Shown piece after piece: positions 45,925 to 55,710 of a DNA stretch of 61,304 bases. A program made the position numbers and the translations under genes. The stretch comes from Ignavibacteria bacterium (GTDB lineage: Bacteria; Bacteroidota; Ignavibacteria; Kapaibacteriales; Kapaibacteriaceae): NCBI GenBank assembly GCA_013204605.1, contig JABMNI010000044.1:1-61304 (forward strand), in the 5' to 3' direction. Under the pieces are notes generated by a model, which searched no databases, was not told where the DNA came from, and saw only the letters and a list, made by a program, of their open reading frames with translations. The first letter of the stretch is position 1, and each line of letters begins with the position of its first letter.

Positions 45925-47214
45925 CTATGTGGGATCGCCCCTTAGTTCGCCGGCAGAACTTGTGCGTTGGTCGGCAACGTGTTGTAAGTACAAACGGAAA
46001 TCTGGGTGTGCCTGCACCAGTTGTTCGAATACCGTGTGGTCAAGAACATATAATTCGCAATAATCTATTGCTCGAACGTTGGCCATTCTGCGTCGTTTTT
46101 CTAGCAACGCCATCTCGCCAAAAAAGTCCCCGTCACTGAGCGTACCAACCACAACGTTGTTCTCGTCGGTCACATCCAACTTGCCTTTCACAATGAAATA
46201 CATGTGCCGGGCACGGTCGCCAATGTGGAATACGTCTTCGTCGGGCGTTACAAACAACGGACGCATCGCGTTCGAGATTTCGCGAATGAACTGGTCCGAT
46301 GCCGTTTTGAAAAATGGCACTCGCTGAATCACATCGCGCTTTAAAAACAGTGAAACTTCCGAACGTAAGCCGTATGGAAGCATATTCAGCAAACGCGACT
46401 CATCAAAAACCACCCGCTTCTGGAACATGTACATGAAGTAGTCTATAATCCGGTGCTTGAGCTCGGCCGACACTTCGTTCTCGCGCACAAAGGCGGTTAC
46501 CTCTTCAAGAATTCTGGTCTGTTGCGCCCGCATGGGGTCGGAAGAATTCAGCATGCTCGCAATGTTTCCAATCAAGTACCCAAACAATCCAAATCCGAGC
46601 AGCATTACAACAATTGCGTACATCATCTCCGAAGGCGTTACCGGAGTGATATCTCCGTAACCCACCGTTGTTAGCGTGGTAACAGCCCAACAGAATGCCT
46701 TTAGATAGGCTGCCTGAGGGTCAGTTCCTGCAGGAATTTCACGCAAATAAATCCAACCACAAGCAGTTAAGTGTATGATGATGGCCAATAAATACACGAA
46801 CATCGTCAGCCGCACTGCGTTAGCAGCGCGCAGTAATTGGTGACGCCACTGACCTACAAACACGGCTAAATGTACTACTCTGAGAAAAACCACCAACTCC
46901 AACCAATCGCCCCTTTGCAAAATAACAAAGGGCAGGGCGCAAATAATGTCGATTGGCAACAGGAAGGTGGTGTAGTTGCGGCGAGCTTCAGGCCCGCGGG
47001 CATTGGCAAAGTAGTACGACACGAACGGACCCAACAAAAACGTGCATGTCAGTATTAGGTTCAAAAACCACGTTAACCGACTGGTATCGGGCGACAACAA
47101 AATGTCGTGCGGGACCCTATATGCTGCAAAGAGGATTACGGCTGCCAAAAGCAGCTCCCAAGCAACTTCGGCAGGCGTAAATATGTTTCTTCTGTAAGTT
47201 CGTACCGCGCTCAC
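45925..47214 (-). CDS. cyclic-nucleotide-gated type K+ channel
   Basis: 429 aa. Six hydrophobic segments in residues 18-215, potassium selectivity filter TTVGYGD (residues 182-188) between S5 and S6, a C-linker and a C-terminal cNMP-binding domain (MYFIVKGKLDVTD, GDFFGEMALLEKRRRMANVRA). The phosphate-binding cassette GEMALL-x5-R..A is intact, so cAMP or cGMP regulation is likely. Arginine-rich LRVVHLAVFVGQWRHQLLR stands where S4 would be. Convergent with asnS. Confidence 0.9.
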   Translation of the reverse strand: MSAVRTYRRNIFTPAEVAWELLLAAVILFAAYRVPHDILLSPDTSRLTWFLNLILTCTFLLGPFVSYYFANARGPEARRNYTTFLLPIDIICALPFVILQRGDWLELVVFLRVVHLAVFVGQWRHQLLRAANAVRLTMFVYLLAIIIHLTACGWIYLREIPAGTDPQAAYLKAFCWAVTTLTTVGYGDITPVTPSEMMYAIVVMLLGFGLFGYLIGNIASMLNSSDPMRAQQTRILEEVTAFVRENEVSAELKHRIIDYFMYMFQKRVVFDESRLLNMLPYGLRSEVSLFLKRDVIQRVPFFKTASDQFIREISNAMRPLFVTPDEDVFHIGDRARHMYFIVKGKLDVTDENNVVVGTLSDGDFFGEMALLEKRRRMANVRAIDYCELYVLDHTVFEQLVQAHPDFRLYLQHVADQRTSSAGELRGDPT

Positions 47215-47276
47215 TAAAGTTCAATGTAATTTTTGTGGGTGTTTTTAATAGCGGTAAAGGTAAAAAAAGAAAACTC

Positions 47277-49067
47277 ATGGACGAAATGACAGAACAAAAT
47301 GTAATCTGGGACCTAACAGATTTGTACCCCTCGGATTTGATCAAATTTAACGCGGATTTGAACGGCATTGTTGACCGTTGCATGACGTTGCAGTCCAATT
47401 GGAAGGGCAAACTAGAAACCATCAACGAAGCTCAATGGTCGCAACTTATGCGGGAATTCGAGTCGGTAGTTGAAGTGCTTACCCGCCTTGGCTCATACGT
47501 GCAACTTTCTTGGACGGTGAATTCCACCGACTACGAGATTGGACGCCGCATGCAAAACGTGCGCGAGATAAGCGCAATGGCATCGCAGTATTTGATGTTC
47601 ATGTCGCTAGAGGTAGGGGGCTTATCAGAGCCTGCAATGAACACGCTAAAGACAACCGACCTATATCGCGCAAAGAGCCAATGGTTCGATAGTGTTCGAG
47701 AGGCACATAAATTCTCACTCAACGAGCAAGCAGAATATGTAATGGCAACCAAGCAACTCACGGCCCGCAGTGCCTGGGTAAGAATGAGCGATCAAACCTC
47801 AGCTGCACAACTTTTCGAATTCCGAGGCGAGACGCTTACGTCATCCGAATTAATAAAGCAGCAACAAAATTCCGATAGAGAGATTCGTAAAGAGGCAGCT
47901 AAAGTTTTCACAAGGGGTTTAGTTTTAGGAGTGCAACAACAGGCCTTCGTATTTAATACGGTGTTGGCTGACCATGCTGCAAACGACCGCCTTCGTGGGT
48001 ACACAAACTGGGTGGCTTCGCGTAATCAATCTAATCACGTTTCCGACGAGGCCGTGCAGGCATTGGTCGATGCTGTGGTAGGACGCTACGATGTAGTTAC
48101 AAGATTCTATGAATTGAAAAAGCGTTTGCTTGGATATGATACGCTTTACACCTACGATAGGTCTGCTCCAATCTCCGGCGATAAAGAACAATTCACTTGG
48201 GAAGAATCTAAACAACTAGTGTTGGATTCGTACAACGGATTCGATACTCGCATGGGTACCATCGTCAGTCGGTTTTTCGATGACAACTGGATACACGCTC
48301 CCGTAGCAAAAGGCAAGAATAGCGGCGCATACAGCGCCGGTACCTCATCCGATGTTCACCCGTACATCTTCTTGAACTTTGCCGGCTCGGCTCGTGATGT
48401 GCGCACGTTGGCTCATGAACTCGGTCACGGCGTTCACCAATTCTTATCACGTCAACATGGCCCCCTACTCAGTCACACACCATTAACTGTAGCCGAAACG
48501 GCTTCGGTATTTGGCGAAATGATTACGTTCAATAACATCTTCACTGCTACAACTTCAGTGAAGGGTCAGTTGGCATTAGTAATGCAAAAGCTCGACGACA
48601 TGTTGGCCACCGTATATCGTCAAATTTCTTTCAACCGCTTCGAAGATGCCATTCACACACACCGCCGCACAAAAGGTGAATTGAGTATCGAGCATTTCAA
48701 CGAACATTGGATGAAGAGCCAGCGAGATCTGTACGGCACCAGTGTAGAACTCAGTGATGACTACAGCACGTGGTGGAGTTACATTTCGCACTTCATTCAC
48801 ACGCCCGGCTACGTATATGCGTATGCGTTTGGCGAGTTGTTGGTGTTGGCGTTGTACGACGTGTACAAGCAAGACCCCGATGGCTTCAAAGAAAAATACA
48901 TCACCTTGCTATCATCCGGTGGATCGAAAAAACCTGAGGATTTACTCGCACCCTTCGGTCTAGATATTCTGGATCCCAATTTTTGGCACATCGGAATTTC
49001 TGTTATCGAACGGTACCTAGATAAGGCCGAAGAGTTAGCAGATCTATTAGTCGCAGAAACGGCGTAG
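47277..49067 (+). CDS. pepF: oligoendopeptidase F (M3B metallopeptidase)
   Basis: 596 aa from ATG 47277. The zinc motif is LAHELGHGVHQFL (HExxH at about residue 380) with a downstream glutamate in VAETASVFGE, the M3 pattern. Degrades short peptides in the cytoplasm; no signal peptide. The upstream GTG at 47235 is open but adds a non-family extension. The dispersed motif at 47615 is read as VGGLS. Confidence 0.92.
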   Translation: MDEMTEQNVIWDLTDLYPSDLIKFNADLNGIVDRCMTLQSNWKGKLETINEAQWSQLMREFESVVEVLTRLGSYVQLSWTVNSTDYEIGRRMQNVREISAMASQYLMFMSLEVGGLSEPAMNTLKTTDLYRAKSQWFDSVREAHKFSLNEQAEYVMATKQLTARSAWVRMSDQTSAAQLFEFRGETLTSSELIKQQQNSDREIRKEAAKVFTRGLVLGVQQQAFVFNTVLADHAANDRLRGYTNWVASRNQSNHVSDEAVQALVDAVVGRYDVVTRFYELKKRLLGYDTLYTYDRSAPISGDKEQFTWEESKQLVLDSYNGFDTRMGTIVSRFFDDNWIHAPVAKGKNSGAYSAGTSSDVHPYIFLNFAGSARDVRTLAHELGHGVHQFLSRQHGPLLSHTPLTVAETASVFGEMITFNNIFTATTSVKGQLALVMQKLDDMLATVYRQISFNRFEDAIHTHRRTKGELSIEHFNEHWMKSQRDLYGTSVELSDDYSTWWSYISHFIHTPGYVYAYAFGELLVLALYDVYKQDPDGFKEKYITLLSSGGSKKPEDLLAPFGLDILDPNFWHIGISVIERYLDKAEELADLLVAETA

Positions 49068-49090
49068 CATATTTTTCTAAACATGCTACG
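49063..49090. terminator. possible bidirectional terminator hairpin
   Basis: CGTAGCAT and ATGCTACG make an 8-bp stem with an AT-rich 12-nt loop between the convergent pepF and lytic transglycosylase genes. There is no long T run, so it is only a candidate. Confidence 0.4.
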
Positions 49091-49144
49091 TAAGTGGTAG
49101 ACACTTCATCTGTGTCTGTTTCAACCATAGTTGTTTGGGCTGTT

Positions 49145-50107
49145 CTACCTGCGCCTTCGCATTGAGGACTTCTTTACAGATTTTCGAGAAGCTTTTTTCT
49201 TGGACTTCTTCACTGTCTTTTTGGTAGGGGGCTGTTCGGTTATTTTTTTAGCAAGCCGCAATACGCAATCAACATAGGCATCGCTGTTATTATAGTGATG
49301 TACGGAGGCCTTCTTCTGCGCTTGCTTGGTGCCCCAACCATTTACTTTTAGGTAGTTACCAATGCTATGCGCAGCATCGGCCATATTATAAAGGTCGATG
49401 GTTCCATCGGCATCACCATCAACGGCCCACCTGTGGTAGCTTGAGGGCAAAAACTGCGGAAAACCAAACGCACCGGCCCAACTTCCATGCAAGGTTGCAA
49501 CGTTCATTACGCCGCGTTTTTCTATTTCTTGCATAGCTTTCAATTCGCCTAACGCCCACGTCGACTTTTTGTTGGCGCGTTTTTCAACCAACCCGCGCAA
49601 GCTATCGCGCTCGGATTCATCGTAATGATTGTTATACATTACTAAGTCCAGACTCTGCTGTACATAGTCAGGTTCCGATGCCAACAACACACTCATGTAC
49701 ACACTGGCTACGTGGTATTTGCCTGTCACCTTCCCACACTTTGATTCCACCCAAAGTATCGAGGCTATAACCTCCAACGGCACCGTGTATTTATTCTCAG
49801 CCGCTTGTAACATCTTCGTATTCTCTGCAACAAACTCTTTCACTTTTGCAACACTTGCTGTGTTATAATTGTGCGAATAGTCGGGCTTGCCGGAAAAATT
49901 TGCCACATTAATCTTGACAGCTTTCTCTTGAAAGGCAGCTCCTGGTGCATCAATCATCCGCGCTAAAAACGCACTGTCAACCCCACGCTTGCGCGCCTGT
50001 ATAGCGCTTCGTTGAAGCTCCGTAGAGCCCCCTGAAAAAACAAGTTGCGGTGTGCAAAGAACAAGTATTGTTAGAACAAAAAATAAAACTGAGTTTTGTG
50101 CTTTTAT
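49145..50107 (-). CDS. MltB-type lytic transglycosylase, start codon apparently ATA
   Basis: The catalytic region SILWVESKCGK (Glu about residue 121 of the long form), KRGVMNVATLHGSWAGAFGF, PQFLPSSYHRW and DGTIDLYNMADAAHSIGNYL are typical of the SLT_2/MltB family, which cuts peptidoglycan. The C-terminus is a Lys/Ser/Arg tail. The first ATG is 49957 (270 aa), but the frame stays open upstream for 50 codons with family-like VDSAFLARMIDAPG and a clear signal peptide (NSVLFFVLTILVLCTPQLVF). The only start-like codon before it is ATA at 50105-50107 (IKAQNS). So the real start is probably ATA, or a mutated or misread ATG. The dispersed motif occurs twice (49226 and 50026). Confidence 0.8.
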   Translation of the reverse strand: MKAQNSVLFFVLTILVLCTPQLVFSGGSTELQRSAIQARKRGVDSAFLARMIDAPGAAFQEKAVKINVANFSGKPDYSHNYNTASVAKVKEFVAENTKMLQAAENKYTVPLEVIASILWVESKCGKVTGKYHVASVYMSVLLASEPDYVQQSLDLVMYNNHYDESERDSLRGLVEKRANKKSTWALGELKAMQEIEKRGVMNVATLHGSWAGAFGFPQFLPSSYHRWAVDGDADGTIDLYNMADAAHSIGNYLKVNGWGTKQAQKKASVHHYNNSDAYVDCVLRLAKKITEQPPTKKTVKKSKKKASRKSVKKSSMRRRR

Positions 50108-50130
50108 GGTTGCTGATTGAGTGATGGTGC

Positions 50131-50970
50131 TTACTTTCTTCTGGCAATTACGAATAATTCTTGACTGGTTATATCGGCGCCGAGGCGGCGAAGGCTGGGG
50201 ATGAAGCCGGTGGCGGACTCATCAAGCACGTCTCGAAATACACGATTAGCAAGTCCGTATGAACGGCGCGTGATAAACGAGTTGGACATACGTCGTTGCG
50301 CTAGTTCAATTGTAAAACCCAGAGACTGCAGCATGGTTGTTAACGACTGCAGGTTGTAATGAATAGGGTGGAGGAAGGGCAAAAACCAAATCCAATTGTC
50401 CTTAAGTAATTTGCGCGACAGGCAATCGAAATCTGGAACTCTAATGCACAACACTCCGTTGGTTTCAAGCATTCCGTGAAGGTTTTGCAAAAACTCAATT
50501 GGGCTGGGAATATGTTCAAGTACATGCCACATAGAAATCACATCAAACTTGCCTTGTACCAAGTTAATGTCCTCAGCCACCTGAAGGCCAATGCTACGAG
50601 CATAGTTACGTGCTCGTTCTCCTGGTTCAATTCCAGATACGGCGTACCCCAGACGTCTTGCATCATCTATAAAGAAGCCATGGTCACATCCTACGTCCAA
50701 CCAACTTGCCGGGGGTGGCATGTACTTTCGCACTTCCATAATTAGTTGTTTGTATTCAGGATACCTAAAGTATCGGTGGTGCTCGGTTTTAAAGGGTCTA
50801 GGATCAACAAGGAAGTACTTCTTTTGATAATGCTCATTGCGCAAAGCACTTTGTTCATCAGTTGGGGTTACTGTGGTTCCACAATTCCCACACAACCACA
50901 TGGGAGTGCGTCCAACCTTGTAGCTGGTGAGTGAATTGTGTGTGCAAACTGGGCAGGCAACGATAATCAT
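50131..50970 (-). CDS. zinc-ribbon class I SAM methyltransferase
   Basis: 279 aa from ATG 50970. N-terminal zinc ribbon (CPVC about residue 6, CGNC about residue 27), then a methyltransferase core with SWLDVGCDHGFFIDDARRLG (motif I), DVISMWHVLEHIPSP and GVLCIRVPDFDCLSRKL. Such Zn-ribbon/Methyltransf_11 proteins often sit in polysaccharide or modification loci; the substrate is unknown here. Upstream 50971-51161 holds one AGGGGGCTT motif and no gene. Confidence 0.82.
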   Translation of the reverse strand: MIIVACPVCTHNSLTSYKVGRTPMWLCGNCGTTVTPTDEQSALRNEHYQKKYFLVDPRPFKTEHHRYFRYPEYKQLIMEVRKYMPPPASWLDVGCDHGFFIDDARRLGYAVSGIEPGERARNYARSIGLQVAEDINLVQGKFDVISMWHVLEHIPSPIEFLQNLHGMLETNGVLCIRVPDFDCLSRKLLKDNWIWFLPFLHPIHYNLQSLTTMLQSLGFTIELAQRRMSNSFITRRSYGLANRVFRDVLDESATGFIPSLRRLGADITSQELFVIARRK

Positions 50971-51161
50971 AGAAGATAGAAAGTTACCGAATTTTAATCT
51001 CGTACTTTTTATCAAATAGGTAGGGGGCTTTTCTTAAGTGGTATAGTTCTACATGTTGCGTCTGAATCATTTGGGAAACTAACCGCGGATCGTACGCACA
51101 TCAGGATGGTTCCAAATTATCCGGCAATTAATGTTAGGTTGCAAACTCAAAATGAATTTCA

Positions 51162-52747
51162 ATGAATATGCTAGTCACCAAACAACAACACGGTATTCGC
51201 AGGCGTGACACAACGGGATCGAGAGGAAAGCTTTTGAACTGTTATGTAACGATTCTTACGGCATTTTGCACGCAATTTGGTATCTCGAACTTGAGTGCAC
51301 AAGATCCAGTCTCATTCGATGGTTCGCGTTCGAAAGAAATGCAGGTAGCATGGACCAGAACGGCACCAACCAGTGGATTTGGTGCTTATGTTCAAAATGT
51401 TGCGGACATCCCTGGGAATAATGTTGTAAGAGTTCGAGTCAACGGAGAAGTACGAACGTGGCCAACAACTCCTTTACTAGATACAACTGCCAATGTTGTG
51501 GAATGGATCGGTGGCATCGCGTATGATATAGCTGCACCGTTTGATTATGATGGTATCCCACCTATGGAGCTGTTCAGTGGGAAGACGATTTTTCGTCCAT
51601 CAATTGATGGCAAGGTAATGACGGCAATCGACACTGTAGACTGTTTTGGAGACAACCCAAGTTTTACTCCGTACCGTTACCTTGTGGATGTTGATGGAGA
51701 TGGTTTACAAGACATTGTTGGTATGGCTAACAATGGATCTGGCTTCTGGTTCTCAGCGCTGTTGAATGGTCCCGGTCGTATTGGAGGAACTAACCAACTA
51801 TGTCCGAAGTTTGTTTTTTTTTTCCGGACATCTACAAAGATCGTCCACAACCAGAGCGAGAGTCAACCCCGGTACGTTTGATGCGATGCGCCGACGGAAA
51901 ACTGCGCGTTGTATATGTGGGCTCGTTCCGCCAATACCGCACCGGAATCTATCTGTTGGACGTAAATCTTCAGCAAACCGACTCGGGTTTTGCGGTAACC
52001 TACACCATGGCAGACAGCATCCAGTTTACGTACACTCATTTTCTTAGTGAACCAGACCCATGGATAGTTAAACCAGTTGTATGCGTGGATGACGCAAAGA
52101 CTGGACATCAGTACGCGCTGGTACACTGGCAGGATGGATGGCACCGAAACCATAACACCACCGTGATGTACGAGGTAACGAACGGCAAACTGATTGAGAA
52201 AATTTCGACTAATGGGATATTAAGAGCAACAATCAAAACCTTTGACAACCAGTTGGATAATGCAGAGGCAGTCGTCTCATACGGTCAAAATGGTGCGATC
52301 CAATATGCTCGAATAACAGATTTGTGTAGACCATTTGCTAACATGAAACCAGATCTTGTTGGAACCGAAACCTCGCTAGCATTTATTGAAGATCAATTTG
52401 GCGATGGAACTCGAGATCTGTTGGCGGGTAATCAATTCAACGGTACTATCACGCTCGTAAACTTCGACCTGCGTCTAACAAGTGTTAATGAGGACGAGGC
52501 AGAACATCAAACCTGGGCTCGACCTGTGCATGGACAGTTGCACTTGAATCTTGAACATACGTGCACTATTTCTATTGATGCTGTAAATAGCCTTGGTCAA
52601 AAGAGAACTGTTGTCAGCGGGTACGGTGCGCAAGCTGGACCATCACTACTTGATATCGCGCCACAATTACAGGCCTTACCACCCGGAGCGTGGTTTATTC
52701 GAGTGAGCGATGGAGTTCGTGTTGTGTCACTATCCTACCTGAGGTAG
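51162..52747 (+). pseudogene. exported FG-GAP/VCBS-like protein, frameshifted at T10
   Basis: The first frame (51162-51881) has a signal-like segment (VTILTAFCTQFGISNLSAQD) and an EF-hand-like VDVDGDGLQDIVGMANNGSG motif as in FG-GAP/VCBS repeat proteins. At a run of ten T (51814-51823) it leaves the frame that continues as PDIYKDRPQPERESTP to 52747, ending in a T9SS-like tail (CTISIDAVNSLGQKRTV, GAWFIRVSDGVRVVSL). Eight or eleven T would join them into about 528 residues. It may be switchable, decayed or a consensus error. A similar gene begins at 60769. Confidence 0.78.
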
Positions 52748-52751
52748 CGTC

Positions 52752-52886
52752 ATGAACAACCGAACTCACGCACTTCTAATTTTTGTTATTGCGTTGATCT
52801 CCACTACGCTTTCGGCGCAAAACGTATTGCGTCCGCGCCCATTAAACGAGCAGTTCGATGTGGCGCATGTAACACCAGCACTGTGA
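52752..52886 (+). pseudogene. N-terminal remnant of an exported protein, 44 aa
   Basis: ATG 52752, 4 nt after the preceding stop: MNNRTHALLIFVIALISTTL then SAQNVLRPRPLNEQ, a good signal peptide and 20 mature residues, then TGA. No downstream frame continues it. Probably the stub of a larger exported-protein gene. 52887-53040 has a T11 run and the AGGTGGAGAAG ribosome site of the next gene. Confidence 0.6.
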
Positions 52887-53040
52887 AACAGGAGATTGAA
52901 CATTTGTCTGTTTCAGTCCACGATTTTTTTTTTGTTTCAAAGAGCCAGGACCCAAATAATATGTATACTGTACCCTTGGACTCGAGGGAGCAAGTTTATA
53001 AACTACACAGTTGTCTTGCTACAATCAGGTGGAGAAGAAT

Positions 53041-53751
53041 ATGCGAATGATGTACAAAGTGATGTTGCTGGGTGCCGTGTTGTTGGGCTCATGCCTGTTT
53101 GGTGCGAGCGGTATGAGTGCGCAGCCGCGTTTGGTAATGTTGGATTCGTTCGACTTTGGAACGGTGGTGCCGCCGTACAATAACGAGGCGAAAAATGTTT
53201 TGAAGGCCGATATTGACGTATCGAATGTTGGCGATTCGGTTTTGATTGTTACGTCGATACGCGTCCAGTGTGGCTGCACCGTTGCCAGTATGAATGCCGA
53301 TACAATTCCGCCGGGGGAGACCCGGAAACTACAGTTGGAAGTAACGTTGTTTCAGGGTAATGGAACACTTGAAAAATACGTCACGGTGTTTACGAATGAA
53401 CCGAATGCTCGGGCGCATGCATTGCACTTTAAGGTGGACATTCAACGTGCGCTGCAACTCGGCTCGGGGTTTCTTGCATTTAATACAACGACGGTTGGAA
53501 CACCAACTGTTGCGCAGTTGACGGTTTTTGTGAATCAGTTGAAGGGGGCTACGATAAGCGTAACTCCAGTCACGAAGGGTTTATCAGTTATGCCTAAAAC
53601 TGGAGTGAAGATTGAGGCCAAGGGAAGTGTGGACTTTTTCTTTTCGTATATACCAACAGTTGCTGGGACGTTTTCTGTTAATCTGGAATTGAACTCAGAT
53701 GTTCCGGGATACGAGAAGATTGAGTTGATGGGGTATGGAACGGCCGACTAA
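53041..53751 (+). CDS. DUF1573 exported Ig-like protein
   Basis: 236 aa from ATG 53041, with GGTGGAG upstream. Signal peptide MMYKVMLLGAVLLGSCLFGA, then two ASH/HYDIN-like beta-sandwich domains: FDFGTVVPPYNNEAKNVLKA and QCGCTVASMNADTIPPGETR are the DUF1573 signature. These domains are common in exported Bacteroidota proteins and are probably protein-binding. No T9SS tail is evident. The dispersed motif at 53543 is read as KGAT. Confidence 0.82.
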   Translation: MRMMYKVMLLGAVLLGSCLFGASGMSAQPRLVMLDSFDFGTVVPPYNNEAKNVLKADIDVSNVGDSVLIVTSIRVQCGCTVASMNADTIPPGETRKLQLEVTLFQGNGTLEKYVTVFTNEPNARAHALHFKVDIQRALQLGSGFLAFNTTTVGTPTVAQLTVFVNQLKGATISVTPVTKGLSVMPKTGVKIEAKGSVDFFFSYIPTVAGTFSVNLELNSDVPGYEKIELMGYGTAD

Positions 53752-53766
53752 GAAGAACAACTGTTA

Positions 53767-53948
53767 CTAGAATGACCAACGAATTCCTGCAGATGCTAAC
53801 GTTTCGGCGTACTGACGTCCGGCTCGAAAAGCCCTCTTGCAAATTTATACGAGCCACCAAGTTGTATTGAATGGATTACGGCGATACCAAGTGAGAGTGA
53901 GTTTTGCACGTAGGTGGCGCTGGAGCGTAACGTCCACAGACTTGCCAT
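53767..53948 (-). pseudogene. C-terminal remnant of an outer-membrane barrel
   Basis: On the minus strand an ATG at 53948 reads WTLRSSATYVQNSLSLGIAV and IQLGGSYKFARGLF; after a one-base slip near 53830 the neighbouring frame reads AGRQYAETLASAGIRWSF and stops. Alternating strands and a terminal Phe are typical of barrel ends. The 5' part of the gene is missing, so this is a decayed fragment. Confidence 0.55.
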
Positions 53949-53953
53949 GGGAA

Positions 53954-55588
53954 CTACCGCTCACGAACAAATACCACAAAGCCCCCTTTCTCATATAATT
54001 CTGTCAGATAATCAACATTTCGCCACTGGTCAGCCTCATTAACCTTGCAAACGAAATATGTTGGTAGCGTGCTACCCCCCTCCAGCAGCCACTGAGTGCG
54101 TTCTTCGCGATCATCGCCCACTATACCGGCACTAACCTGGGGAGTGCGGTTTGTGTAAAAAAGGTGGGCGTAGCTTTTCATGGAAAGGGGCTGAACAATG
54201 ACGTTGCTGTCGCGCTTTGACTGATAAAAATCCAACGCCGCACCTTGCGTGTAGGGCTCAATTTTTGGCGCGAGGAGCGGCAACATTAACGTAGCGAAGC
54301 ACAACACCGATCCGTATAAGCCGGCAATTGCCAATTGAGTGCTCGACCTTCGTTTGATGAAAAAGAAGATCACTCCCGTCAAAATTATTCCGCCTACAAA
54401 AGGCTCGGCACCAGACCACGGAACGTGTTGCTGAATTGCCGATCGCAAATACACATCCTTGAAGGTTGCGAGCTGTAACATCCAATCTGGATTCATGAAC
54501 GCAAGTGGAACAGCAACGGCCAGACCCGTTAACACCACGCCAAGAAAAACAAGAAGTGCAGACTGCCACCAACGCCATTCCGAAACATTTTCAATAACAC
54601 GCATTGCTGCAACCGTCGCCAAAAACGTAAGCGGTAAATATGTCATGGAAGAGTAGTGGATGATCTTGGTTTTCACCACGCTAAACACCACCAGCACCAC
54701 AAAGTAAAGTACCGTCATCCACACGCGCATAGCACGCCCATCCTGCGTCTCCGTGGCCGAACCGAAAAGCCCCCTAAAAAAGAAAATCGAAGCGGGGAAA
54801 CACCCAATTAGAACCACAACGGGATGGTAATACCAGGGCTGTTCGTGTCCGGCCTCGCCCGTGGTGAGAAGTCGCCATTGGTAGTTGAGGTTTTCGGTGA
54901 TGAACTGCGGACCATTCACGGCGTAATCGGCACCAAACCACAGCATGGTAATTCCGGCAGTAAACAGTCCGGTGATGAGTAATAGTTTAGATGGAAAGGG
55001 GGCTTGGCGGCGTGTGAAACACCAGCTAATAGTAATGGTCAGAAAAATCAGACCGAAGCCAACCGGACCCTTAGTAAGCACCGCAAGGCCCGCAAAATTT
55101 CCAGGAAGGAAGAGTGAGTATTTTGATTTGTGCGCACCCGGAATTGCATAATAAATGCCACAAAAAATGAGCAGGTTAAAAAGCGGATCGATGATGCCAG
55201 TATGGAAATAGAAATTTGGCAGTACAGAGCCCGCGTAGGTGAGCACCCACAACAATCCAAACTTGTTAGAGTACAAGTTGGAGCCAATTGTGAAAATGAT
55301 TACCAGCGTAAGCGCACCAATTAATGCGTTGGGCAGGCGGGCAGCAAACTCATTCACACCAAACACCTTCATACACGCAACCTGTGCCCAAATGAACAGC
55401 GGCGGCTTCTCATAGAACGGCTTGAAGTCTATCTGCATGTGCATATAGTCGCCACTCGCCATCATCTCACGCGCACACTCAGCAAAATTTACCTCGTCCC
55501 AGTCGAACAACCGAACAGAACCCAAGTACGGCACAAACAGAATTAGCGCAGCAACAACTATCAAGATTTGAAGGTGGAGTTTTTTCAT
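53954..55588 (-). CDS. GT39/ArnT-like membrane glycosyltransferase
   Basis: 544 aa with ten or more hydrophobic segments. The acidic motif after TM1, RLFDWDEVNFAECAREMM, is the DE catalytic motif of PMT/ArnT (GT-C) enzymes, followed by KPFYEKPPLFIW. They transfer a sugar from a polyprenyl-phosphate donor to lipid A or protein at the periplasmic side. In a T9SS organism it could modify surface glycans; the acceptor is unknown. The four-G or five-G motif occurs in it four times (53979, 54185, 54767 and 54997), a local cluster. Confidence 0.87.
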   Translation of the reverse strand: MKKLHLQILIVVAALILFVPYLGSVRLFDWDEVNFAECAREMMASGDYMHMQIDFKPFYEKPPLFIWAQVACMKVFGVNEFAARLPNALIGALTLVIIFTIGSNLYSNKFGLLWVLTYAGSVLPNFYFHTGIIDPLFNLLIFCGIYYAIPGAHKSKYSLFLPGNFAGLAVLTKGPVGFGLIFLTITISWCFTRRQAPFPSKLLLITGLFTAGITMLWFGADYAVNGPQFITENLNYQWRLLTTGEAGHEQPWYYHPVVVLIGCFPASIFFFRGLFGSATETQDGRAMRVWMTVLYFVVLVVFSVVKTKIIHYSSMTYLPLTFLATVAAMRVIENVSEWRWWQSALLVFLGVVLTGLAVAVPLAFMNPDWMLQLATFKDVYLRSAIQQHVPWSGAEPFVGGIILTGVIFFFIKRRSSTQLAIAGLYGSVLCFATLMLPLLAPKIEPYTQGAALDFYQSKRDSNVIVQPLSMKSYAHLFYTNRTPQVSAGIVGDDREERTQWLLEGGSTLPTYFVCKVNEADQWRNVDYLTELYEKGGFVVFVRER

Positions 55589-55710
55589 GGGTAACTGCGC
55601 ACAATTTACGAATGTCTGTACGCGACGCTGTGGAAGCGAGTGATTCGAGGCATTTACCTATTTTCGAGAATAGTTTTGCGACAAGTTATAACTAACAATA
55701 GGGGTGCGCT

